A stretch of DNA of 64,000 nucleotides from Baylisascaris procyonis (Eukaryota; Nematoda; Chromadorea; Rhabditida; Ascarididae). Below are positions 46,380-57,300 of this stretch, piece after piece (position 1 is the stretch's first letter; each line of letters begins with the position of its first letter). Made by a program: the position numbers and the translations under genes. The stretch is from the NCBI GenBank assembly GCA_037389465.1, contig JAZARR010000154.1:558001-622000 (forward strand), read 5' to 3'. Under the pieces are notes generated by a model, which saw only the letters and a program-made list of their open reading frames with translations, was not told the origin of the DNA and searched no databases.

Positions 46380-49300
46380 TAGACTGCTTTAGAAGTTCAT
46401 GTTTTCTACTGTCCAGCAAAGAAACCTGTAGCATTGTGTGAAAGATAAAAGCTGGAAAGTCATCATGCCGTCAGTGTTGATCCATTCTCAGAAGCGTCCA
46501 TAGATGTTTGAGGAAACCAAATACTACACTGTGCCCTGACCCGTCGACCACCAGTCTTTTATTCAAGATGGAACAGAAAACGGCAATCGCTGAACCATCG
46601 ATTAATAAATTTCCATACGCATACACAATATTTTAGGCATTGTTTTGGTTAGGACACATTTATTTTGATCAATATATTTGAAGAAAAAAGCGTGACGTGT
46701 TTGTAGTGTTTGTTGTAGTCTTTAAGCTATGCTGTAAAATCTGAGATGAGCTAGCATATAAGGTTGACTATAAAGTGACTCTTTTTACTAGTTTTCGAAT
46801 TCTTGAATGTGCGGACTTCGTCGAATATTTTTTCGCCAAATATGGTGAGAAAAAATGTCTCCTAAGGAATATTAAAAATGATTTTTAACCGTTCTCGCCG
46901 ATTTTCGTCAACTGCTACTAGCGCAACGATTTCTATTACCCATTGTTGATGGCCATTCTCAGCGATGCTTAACGCTAACGCTTCAACTGTTTTTGAGTGT
47001 TTCCTGAAAAGTACCCTCTTTAATGGAAGACTTGAATTGAAAAGGATTTTTTGGTTTTTTCAAACATTGAGTGTTGTATATCATAATGCTTGAAAGAAAC
47101 ATTTCAAACACGATTATCACTTTTGTTATTGTCATGGAAAATTGCAAAAAATATTTTCATCATTTCACAGTGGCGATGTTTGTGGATTTTCATGTGGGAT
47201 ATATTCTTGAGATGACACTCTAATCATATCTGATCAACCAACAGTAAGCAATAAACAAACATATACAACCATTAGTTGGCCTTCAAAAGAAGTGCCATTT
47301 TCAAACTCTATTGTACACCTTTGGATCGATCAATCGAAGTCACTCGTCCTTGCAAGTTTACGCTATGAATAATGAAGGTAATTCGGAATGATCATAAGCA
47401 ACTTCGTAAGGCTTGATGTACAAACGAAGCTTATTTATAATGCTCGTGACGTGATGCACATAGTTCCAATTGGTAAAAACTTTCTGTTTGTCAGAAAGCG
47501 TAAGTGGTTTCGTTAAGAGAGAGCAAATTCCACCTAACATATTTGCAGCCTCGAGAATGATTATTCTTGCTGAGATTTTATCTCTTCATGTCTTACTTTT
47601 TTTTTTCGAAAGTGCCTCAAGCTTTGCATCGATTTACTTTCCCATCAGTTTTGAGTCTTAAATATCACTGTTATCGTGTTGAATTTGAATCACATATAGC
47701 TAACTTCTCACAGTTCATACCTACCGAATTTGGCAAATTTTGGTAGTACCACTCTTGGTTAAAATTAATCGTGATCAGAGGCGAGAATTTTTTTATTTTT
47801 AGGGTTTTTTGCAGATTTTCCCCAAGAAAATCTGACTTTGCTGTATGATCACCGGAATCTTAAATTGCTTTCGCTGAAATTCCGACTGCCAAAGTTTCGA
47901 CTGTGTTTATAAAAACTTCTTGGCTCTTTCCAGTCCATTTCTGTGAAATCTATAGAAACTTTTATTCTACTCGGAAAGGAATACGAAGGAGTTTTCCATA
48001 TATATTATGAACTAAGAATAAGAAGTTAACTCGAACTCTGTGGAAAGAAAATATTTGTAATATTTTCAAAGATGCTGAAGGAAATTTTTTGGATTACAAA
48101 TAAGTTGTGAGTATGAGACCAACTTGAAATATCGAAAAAATATAAGTGCAATGTTTTGCTAATAGTATTCGACTGTTAAATTTATCCGTTGTGAGCAAAG
48201 CGCACGTAGCGAATAGCTGCTTGAATATAATGTAAAGCATATACTTTCATGCGATGCTCAAAAACATAAAAATTTGGCAAATAGCTATAAAATGTTGTTC
48301 GGGTTTAAAACTACCAAATTTAGCTTTCACATCTTTATTTTTCTTCTTCCGTAGTCTCCTTACTATCATATGTATGGAATTTTATTGCGGCAAGGGTAGT
48401 GTTTCTGTATGCACAAGCTAGAGAGAAGAACCGTTGAATATGATGTCAGGTGCCAATTGTTAGGCAATCATGCACAGCCTTTAGTTGGACTCCTCTAAAT
48501 TCATTCGCTTAGTTAATCCGAGTTCTTCCGTTCCCAAGATGTATTTCAATGCATATTGATGATCCAGTAGTTCAAATATGATTTTCCCAAGGTCTGATTT
48601 CAGAGTTGCCCACCACTAGCTTAATTGAATGTTTATAATGATTTCTGGAAGTTAGGGGGTTGGATGTGTAAAACGCCTAATCAGCAGGACGCAGTCAAAA
48701 GAAATGTGCAAATGAATTCGCGTAGAAGTTCATGCCTTGTTCAAATTTTATTTAACCTTGAAATAATTCAGCGGCTTGAATGTTGATTGATCATGCAAAT
48801 TATTAACCAACGGAGACACACAGACATGCAGATAGACAAATACAGCATATGTTTTTGCAGGTGTATATCTGCTCTTACGCTGGCCCTTACTCATGAAAGA
48901 TGGATTAATCAAATTTAGCGGATGACAGCATGTAGCTGGCTCATATAAAAAATTTATTTTGATCTTTTGGCTCCTTTACCGCTTAAAAATTTTCGAAGTA
49001 AGTGAAGAAGTGGCCGTGAGAAGGCGACGGGAGATGCGAGATGCGATCTCGCACTACGCTCGACTGGCCAACCGATTTTATAAGTTATCAGCGACTAATG
49101 GAACGTGCGAAATAATGCTGGCTTATTTTAACTGATGCGGCTGTAGGAGATGTTTTTTGCTCTAGCCCTAAATGAAAAATCAATCAGTCAGCGGACAACA
49201 CGTGTAAATGTTTTGGCGTATGACTCGTTTAAAAGCTAATATCTCAAAATGAAAAATGGTGTTGAAGATTTCATCTATAATATTGATTTCACCCAACAAA

Positions 49301-50566
49301 TTCCATAACTCTAACTTCATCAGTTCCCGAGTTGAAAGTAACAGAGAAATAGACAAACACAACCACATACATGCTCAAACACATCATATAGCAATGATGG
49401 GCTTTAGCTTGCAAATTTTGTGCAGTGATGTTCGTTTCGGAAGCTAATAAATGCGTGGGGTATAAACCGAATAGAGCGCATGAATTTTATCTATGAGTGG
49501 CAAAAGTTTTCGTGATCGCTGTTCCGTTGAGTCAATCATCTGCATTTAAAAATATTTCACCTTGAAGCACACTCCAAATTATTTGTTTAAGCTAGCCCTT
49601 AACAATTCTCTGCACTAGAAGCCAACATAATGAGTGACTGTTGTTTTTATAGAGAGGCAGTGCCCTTTTAATTATATTTAGTGTCTGAGAAAATGCAATT
49701 GAAACTTATGAGAGTAAGCTACGGCTTTGAGAGTCTCAGAAAAGGCTAACTTCAGAAAGCTTTGAGGTCTTCAGAGGATCTCAGAAAGAACGTTAGAAAG
49801 CTGTACTCAAGCACGACTGACGCTGTCCGCTTGCAGGTAAAGGAACTGGATACTTGAACGGCTCATTGCATGATGGCTTCCCGATGCGAATAGATACCTT
49901 TTGTTCGACTGTACATTCATTCATTGGTTGCAATTGAATAAATACAACCACTGTTCTCGTTGCCGTTGAACACTTGATAAATAATAATTCATTCACATCT
50001 ACATATTCGCCACTCATTCACTGAAATGTTTGCAAGAGCGCATTGTCGGATGTGTCGTTTCGTTGTGTATGACTCTAGAAAAGCCAAATTTTGCAAAGAT
50101 ATAGTTAGTAAACTCTCATACTTGCGCTAAGATATCTTTAAATAAAGGTTAACAGAACGCTTAGCTCAATGAATGATTGATTAAACTAATAGCCATAGAG
50201 TTCAGTTCGATCTGTTTCCTAAAGCACAACTTCAAGCAGTACAAACTGATGTAGAGCAGCTAATTATCTCTATGAATCACTCACAAGTATGATTAATGCG
50301 GAGAGAAGTCACGATAAAAGAGAAGCGATAAGGAGAGAGGAATACGCTGCTTCCTCTTCAAGATTACCGAAGCGAGTTGAATGAAGTTTCAAATAAAAAT
50401 CTGTTTGCACTGCGATGCGGCTCATAATGTGCTAAAATTTGTATATAGCTCTTCACTCACAGAAATACTGCAGTGCAAAATGCATTGATCACTCATCTAT
50501 TTGTGAGCATCGCAAGACAAGAATTACTTTGCAGCCTTCTGATAATTTATTTTACTTGTTTTGCAG
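46380..50566. other. Intergenic with competing exon-like open frames
   Basis: On the minus strand, 47566-47358 (RIIILEAANMLGGICSLL onward) and 50017-49898 (a start codon, 40 codons and a GTATCT donor) look exon-like. On the plus strand, about 48931-49121 is open and includes RRRREMRDAISHYARL. The two strands cannot all be right. No family was recognised for any of them. A perfect 8-bp-stem hairpin is at 49035-49053. Confidence 0.35.
49035..49053. repeat. Perfect hairpin TGCGAGAT/ATCTCGCA
   Basis: An 8-bp stem with a 3-nt loop (GCG) in a GC-rich patch within AT-rich DNA. It overlaps an open plus-strand frame, so it may simply be codon-encoded. Confidence 0.6.
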
Positions 50567-50654
50567 TACGGTTACCCATGGAGCGCCACGCAGGATTGTT
50601 GCAAGTGGATATGAGACACAAAACTGTGCCATCCACGACTCCTCATATTTCATG
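50567..50654 (+). CDS. Candidate internal exon of an unrecognised gene
   Basis: Bounded by an excellent acceptor (CTTGTTTTGCAG) and donor (ATG|GTGAGA). One frame reads THGAPRRIVASGYETQNCAI then HDSSYFM and ends in phase 0, matching the next candidate exon at 52596. A second plus-strand frame is also open (PMERHAGLLQVDMRHK). The minus strand over the same DNA is open too, with its own possible splice sites (CCAG and TGG|GTAACC). Strand and frame are therefore not settled. Function unknown. Confidence 0.3.
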
Positions 50655-52595
50655 GTGAGAAGGAACTGGACAATAAAAGTAGAAATGAGGAAATAAGGGT
50701 ATAGATGGCCAGATTTTGTGAGAAGCAAGAAGGGACAAGAGAAGGATCTATTCTGCTGATCGAAAACCTGCAAAATTTTGTATATTTGTGCTCACATTCA
50801 AAGCAAGGCATTTGTTAAATTCTGTTGTTATAGTGGATCAACTAGAGAAAATTTATAAACTTCGCATAGGATGACTCCATAGATACTACAAAACGATACT
50901 TTAGCAATTGCGCTACTAAGGACACGTAGTGATGTATGCCCCTCGTGCATTAGTCACTTCCTGATCTGAAAAATTTGAAATTTGTTGTTTGGCGCAAGTT
51001 GATAGCTGGTCGGCAAACACGCTCGAGTGCATCCCTAAGCATAATGCTGCTCTAAAGCGCTTCTTGGGCAAATTGGAGTTCTTATTATCTCCTACATGCC
51101 ATGCATCGAAAAATCGGGTGAACTGAAGAAGAGATCGAAAGAGACCACTGACCACATATGGACAACTTTATCGTTCTGCCATTCGACTGCTTACCACTAG
51201 AGATTAGACATTACAGGAAGGTCAGACATCCTGACTTTTTAACCTGTAATATAGGAATCTGAACTATTTGATCTCTATCTTTGAATTTAGTTCTTTGTGA
51301 TATCTTTCTTAGCATCGCGTTGATCAGCGGTCGCTAATACCTTTAATCGCAATTCCGCTCGTCTGACCTAGCAGGAATTATTGAACACCAGGGAAAGTTT
51401 GAGACTTTGGCCGTTGTTCCCTTTTCTTACCGCATCTCCACCTTTATAAGTAGGGATCGGACAGTTCAATTTCTTTGATTAGATTTCGAAAGTTTTAATG
51501 TTCAATAGTTTAACAGTCAAAGATCAACAATAGGATAGTCGAACAATAGAGACTACCAGGCACATGAACAATGATCTATTCTCAGTTTGTTCACGTACCT
51601 ACCTTTTCGTGAGTCTTATCATTTTTTGAGGATTTTAATGTTATCGTTTATTTTTGTGCTCCAAGCGTATTCCCACAGACCCTACTGCTTTTTTATGATG
51701 GCCAATGTGAACATTGGCACTGAAATGACATTCATATATTTCGCCACATACTGTGCTGCAATAGAATATGATTTGTGGCTCTCTTATATGAGGACTTTAT
51801 TCATTCTGTTTTTTTTCTCTTAACCGATTCCCATTTTATTGGTGACAGATAATCGTTGAACAAATATAAGTGAACAATAATTTAGTGTGCAGATGGTTCT
51901 GTCTTCAAATAGATGTCTTCAAATATATCAAACTATGAAATAACTTTGTTAATTAATACTCCGTTATCGTCTAGCTCATATAACCAGTGGAGTGCTTGAA
52001 ATTTAGTGCGTAACTTATGGAATATATATTTGCACATTACATATAGAATAAACTCTGAACATTGACTGGCCATATAGGCTAATCGATAGCACCTTTACAT
52101 TGGACAGTTGCTCCGATAATTGCATCAAAATTTGGTTAGATAAGAAGTCGTATACCGCCATTTCATCAAAGTTCGTATGAATTGTGAGCATTTTTTTGAT
52201 ACCGGTAGTGATTCATAGGCACAAGTTCTTTTATGACAGCTAACAAGAAAAACACATCCGACTTTTTATAACGCATGGCATGTAGAAGGGGAAGTACTCC
52301 TTCTTCCTCCTCTTTTTCCCCTCTTTCTTGCATTTTCTTCCCTCTGCTCTCTTCTTTCTTGATGATGAATTGCAACGAATTAACAAACGTTCAGAGAACT
52401 TTTTCGTTGTTAAACTATGATGGATTTAATTGCTTGGAGTATTCATCATAGCAATCAAACTCTGTCGATTAATTAACGCAAATTGCTTATTCCCATCAAC
52501 GATTCGTTTAACACAGTAGGCGATACCACTTGCAACTTTAAATCCTTTTTACATAAGATATTAAATTTATGTACCTTCCTTCTAAAAATTTGCAG

Positions 52596-52802
52596 AGTTC
52601 TAACAACTGCTTAGTTTTCTTTGTTCATACCCCACTCTTATACCGCTTTACTGTCCTGGTGCCTGAACAGAAATTTACTCAAGACCTAACGGTCGCAACG
52701 CCAAATAATGTGTTTATGCAAATCTCCATGTTAAAAGATCGCTTTTACACGCATCCGGTCGCTGCAGAATGCAAATGTAAATGTGCTTTATCAGTTTTGT
52801 GA
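52596..52802 (+). CDS. Candidate terminal exon of an unrecognised gene
   Basis: After the acceptor AATTTGCAG, a phase-0 frame of 68 codons runs to TGA at 52800-52802. It reads SSNNCLVFFVHTPLLYRF, VLVPEQKFTQDLTVATPN and ends HPVAAECKCKCALSVL. All three minus-strand frames are closed here, which supports plus-strand coding. Joined to 50567-50654 the intron is 1.94 kb. The cysteine-rich end suggests an extracellular product, but I recognise no domain. An in-exon donor (AAAT|GTAAAT) could lead to more exons. AATAAA occurs at 53258-53263. Confidence 0.35.
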   Translation, partial: SSNNCLVFFVHTPLLYRFTVLVPEQKFTQDLTVATPNNVFMQISMLKDRFYTHPVAAECKCKCALSVL

Positions 52803-54022
52803 CACATTCTATAATCTCTATAAGTTTTCCAGTTGAACCGAATCGAAAAACTTTTTAAGGTTTATCGGCATGTATATAGGAAATTTCATGTATAGCCATT
52901 CGCCGACTGAAGCTACAGAACCAGTAAACGTACATACACAAATGCAAACACACGCATGGACCGGATGGTCCCGTAACGCGTCGTTGGAATAATTTGGAAA
53001 CTCCGATTAAAAAAGAAGTAACAATTCGAGTTGAATGAAGCTGCAAGGCGATAAACAACAATTTTTCATACAGTTCTTAGCAGAGTATACGAAGGCATCA
53101 ATATGCTTACACCCTACGGACAAAAGAAACTAGCCAGGTGTAGTCGACATGCGAATGTACTTGTCATCACGGCTCTACCGCACTGTCGTAGTTAATAGAC
53201 GCACTGCAGTGCATTTCTACCGCTCTACTGTCGCTCCACTCACATATCTGAGGAATGAATAAACATATTGCTGCTGTGAGTATTGAAACAATCTCACATT
53301 TACGAATCTCAGTGAATAATTTGCTAAAGCAAAAGGCTAACCTAAGGAAACAAAAAAAATTCGGTTTTTCCTTTTTATCTCCGTCCGTATAAAAACCTGT
53401 TGCAGAGCACTAACTTGTACAATAGAAGACGTACAAGTTACTTATGTGGCATGAGCAAAATGCTATGCGTCTTGCTCGAGAAGTTGGTTATTGCACCGGA
53501 AACCTACTCTTTGTGTATATAGCGAAGAATGCTACAGATGATAATGGTAGAGCATTTCAGGCTTATACTTCAAATTTATTCATTAAGATTTTTATAGCCG
53601 GTTTTAATAATGGAAAAGATCATATCGTCGAGTTCATTCATTCGATAATTAGAGTGGTAAAAAAGAATTCCTTCATATACTCTCAAGCTTATAGGAATAA
53701 TTTCGAGAATTTTGCGTGGAGTTAAAGTGTAATTTCAGGCAAAAAGTCAAATTTCATCGAATACTTTAAGCGGCAGTCGAAGATAATGCAGGAAAAGGTT
53801 TTAAATGTGAAGATATTTTTAATGTTGGCATATTCGAAAAGCCACGATGAGTCAGCATGTCGAAGAAAGCATTAGGCGCTCATTAAATGCCCACTCGGGA
53901 CTATGTGCTACTCGTACAAAGATGTGTCGCACTGATAGCCATATTGCCCCTCGACATTTTGCTGCTTTTGATTGGTGTCCATTCATTGTTCACTACGCCG
54001 TCAGTGGTCATTCGACTGCCAA
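52803..54022. other. Intergenic before the claudin-like gene
   Basis: Open frames at 53444-53725 and 53887-54108 have no recognisable family. The second is hydrophobic and overlaps the claudin-like exon in another frame; it may be an upstream open frame or chance. A 10-bp perfect hairpin sits at 53411-53440. Confidence 0.4.
53411..53440. repeat. Perfect 10-bp inverted repeat
   Basis: TAACTTGTAC and GTACAAGTTA are separated by 10 nt in AT-rich non-coding DNA. Confidence 0.75.
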
Positions 54023-54353
54023 ATGACCAGCACTCGTTACGTAATGCTAACCACTATATGGTTGCTCATGTGTGTGCTTATTTCATCTATGCAATTGCTG
54101 GTCGCTAGTCAAATGGAATGGCTAGTACATGATAAGTTTACACAGGGTCTTTGGGCAATATGCAAATTTTCTGAGTGTCATCTTCGTGACTCAATGATAT
54201 CGTTGAGTGTACTGGTGATGCATTTATTGGGTGCTGTGCTTTTGCTGCTCTCAGCACTTGTTTCCTTAGCGATCGTCTCATCGAAGGCTAGGATCGCTCG
54301 ATTTGGGGATGCGAAACGACTTGGCATCGTTGCCAATGTGCAATTCATCGCAG
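54023..54353 (+). CDS. Claudin/PMP22-like four-pass membrane protein, first exon
   Basis: Encodes 110 residues plus 1 nt, with the donor G|GTGAAC. A first membrane segment (about 9-29) is followed by W33, GLW at 42-44, C47 and C52: the W-GLW-C-C signature of the claudin/PMP22/EMP family. A second membrane segment spans about 59-86. A basic cytosolic loop (SSKARIARFGDAKRLG) leads into a third segment starting IVANVQFIA. The extracellular loop is shorter than in vertebrate claudins (9 residues between W and GLW). Such proteins build cell junctions or modulate channels at the plasma membrane. The start ATG has a poor context, and an upstream non-ATG extension stays open to 53972. The rest of the gene must lie downstream; see 63978. 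Confidence 0.6.
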
Positions 54354-57300
54354 GTGAACGATTAGTTTTTTGTTTTAGTTGCATTGAGACATGAAATATG
54401 CGTCGATCGCGAGTGAAAGTTGGTAACGCCAGTTATCGACAGCCTTTCTAATGTGTCGCGCCTCCGCATCAAACGGCGTAACATAGTCGAAGTGTTCCAA
54501 GACTGAGCGGTGGACAGTTAGGTGGCTTCTTACATGTGCCAGGATTTTGTGCAGTGCGCTCAATTTCTTATAACTATGTCGATGTTTGAGAAATAGTTTG
54601 CCCCTACAGGAATTCAAACTTATATGATGTTTCTTGGTGCAAGTTGCAGGCACAAATTTAAAACTCTGCAAAATTTTATGCGTCTGTCCGTTCGAGGCTT
54701 CCGAGACTTACAAGCTGCCAAAATGCATCTGTTTAAACGATACTGCTCTTTAGGTTATTTGAATTGCTGGGCATCTAAGAACACTATGATTTAGTGCAAT
54801 TACTTGTTTATATGCAAATAAAACGATCTCCACCGTTAAAAGCCGATGCCCTTTAAAAGATTTGTTACTTTCTTCAATAAGACAATAGCCATGGCCACAG
54901 CAAATGCATTGTTTTGCAGAAGGCCATTTTAAGAATAAACAGGTTATTTTTCGTATGTGGGGTAACATCGCTGAAAAGGAAACGAAGGAAAGACAACAGA
55001 ACCGGAACAAGAAAACCGATCTGTCAACCAGTATCAAGAAGAATATGTTTGGATCATTGTGCACTTTTGCACTCTTTTCATGAGACCTTCAAACAGCCAA
55101 TCATTAAAATTCATACTTATTGCCATATTTTCTTGAATACCTCCTACCGATATAAAATATTCGTAGGCATCGATGCCTATTTCACAAAGATATTGTTCAA
55201 ACGTTTCGCATTACCGCAGTATTTTATGTTAGAACATCTTATATGGGAATAGAGGCAAACGTAGGAACGCAGTGTTGAACATCCCCCAATGCTGGGCGGA
55301 AAACATATCCGGCAACCTGTTGAACCCCTAGTAGAGATTTGAAGGCGAACTGGTACAAAATTGTTGAATATCTGACAGGACAAACATGGCGAACATCTCT
55401 TGAAAGAGTGAAGATAAAAATAGATGCAAATGTTGTGAACATCATATCGGAGTAATCGTCTCGTGTTGAAATGAAATTTCCTTCCTCCGAGAATAGCATT
55501 CGTTACAACACCAATAAATTTATTAAATTCCCTAAAAATTTTCCTCATAAATGAATTACTATATCTAGTCAATGCATTATAAATTTAGCTCTTCATTTTT
55601 GCATCTATAAATTATTCAGAAGGTTATTTTATTTCTAAATATAATATTCATTGGGGAATAAATGAAGCCGACATAAGCAGAGACGTTTATTAAATGATTT
55701 TTTTTTTTCAATACAATATGTTTTTCAATATGATGCATTTGATATAAAGATTCTATTTGTAAACAAATATAAATGTTTGAATTTTGGGAAATTCATTGAT
55801 CTTTCATGCTTAATTCAACAAAATTGAGCAATATATTTACAATAAAGTTGCCTAATTAGATTATGTTTATCAAATACATCGAATTGAATGAAAACTATGT
55901 TGTTTCTGATTGAAAAATATATATATATCTATTTCACTTATATTAGCTCCACATGTTGTCCTATGAAAATGATATAGTAAATGAATGCGACTTAAAATCA
56001 TAAATTAAGTGTCCTTGTTGATATTACAGACTTAGCTGCTTGCTCTCAAATAGTTGTTTATCTATTAAGAGTTCTTCTAAAAACTTACTATCTTCCTCAG
56101 AATAAATTTACGTATAATTCCAACAATAAATTCCCTACACAATTCCAACAATAACTATCTTCCACTAACTCAAAAAAAAGCGATGGAGAGTGCTATTTTC
56201 CCAAAAAGTACATGGAACTTTTTTCATAAATTCATGTACTCAGGAAGTACCTGTGTAGTTCATTAGGGAGGTTTATGCAAAAATACACAGGTTTATTCAT
56301 AAACTAGCACCAGGCTGAAACATGGCAGTTTATGATATCTCGAGACTCCATCTCCCAGCTTGAACCTGATAGGTCATTTTTTGAAAGTGCACAAGACCGC
56401 ATGTGAAGTAATGGCATTTGAGACGGAAGGGTGGCATGATTCCATTAAGCTTCACTATGGCTTCCCGAGGGATAGTCATCGCGACGTTGAATTGCCTTTT
56501 TTAACGGCTAGTGGACAAACATTTGCCAATATTTGCTTAGCGATTGAAGTAGGTGATTTGCTATTTCAAACTGAAATACTTCATTTGACGTTCTCAGCTG
56601 GAACATTATATTACAAATATATTTTACGTCAAGCAACACCCTTTGTTATTAATTACTATGCTGTAAAATTTGCATACTCGGTTTTTCTCCAGTTTAAAAT
56701 TTTTAATCTTCATCTAAAATTTGGATGCTCCGCGCAACGCCTTCAATCATATATATGTGATTTTGTGATTTGGTAATTTTGATGGTGAAATATTTTGATA
56801 ATTATTGGAGATTATTTCGTTAGTGACTGCTAAACAACGAATCAGCGACGATTTATTTTTCGAAATAATCACTCAACAACAATCATAAAAAATTTTTAAA
56901 AATTGTAGCAGCTACATATAAGCAAGCGAAGTTTTATTTCATCAAACTTGATAAGAGAGAAATTAAGAAACTATCTGGCCTGTGATCAACGGACTAGGAA
57001 ACTAGCAAAAAAAAGCTATTATTTTCTGAATAGAAAATTATTTGAAAGTACTCGTACGTGGACTATTGTAATACTTGAGTAATTTATTTTATCTAAAAAT
57101 AGGGATAAATTAAAAAATACAATGCGCATTGAAGTAAGTTAATTTAAAATATTAGCAATGAAAGAGCGCTAACAAAGACATTGCACAGAATATGCATCTT
57201 TGATCAGTTAAGCCAATCGCTAAATCGAATGCCTCAAAACAATTGCAAAAAGATAAAAAAAAAGACATTTTGACAAATTTTTTTCTACAAAAAATTTTAT

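Noticed and set aside
46421..46640. Minus-strand open stretch (GNLLIDGSAIAVFCSILNK)
   Set aside because: It lies in the pdf-1 3' untranslated region, has no start codon or acceptor, and is short.
53887..54108. Hydrophobic frame MPTRDYVLLVQRCVALIA overlapping the claudin-like exon
   Set aside because: It lacks the GLW-C signature and ends early; the other frame explains the region better.
56360..56776. 138-codon plus-strand frame
   Set aside because: Tested as a continuation of the claudin-like gene (acceptor TTCTCAG near 56602 fits the phase) but the result is not a membrane segment and no family was recognised.
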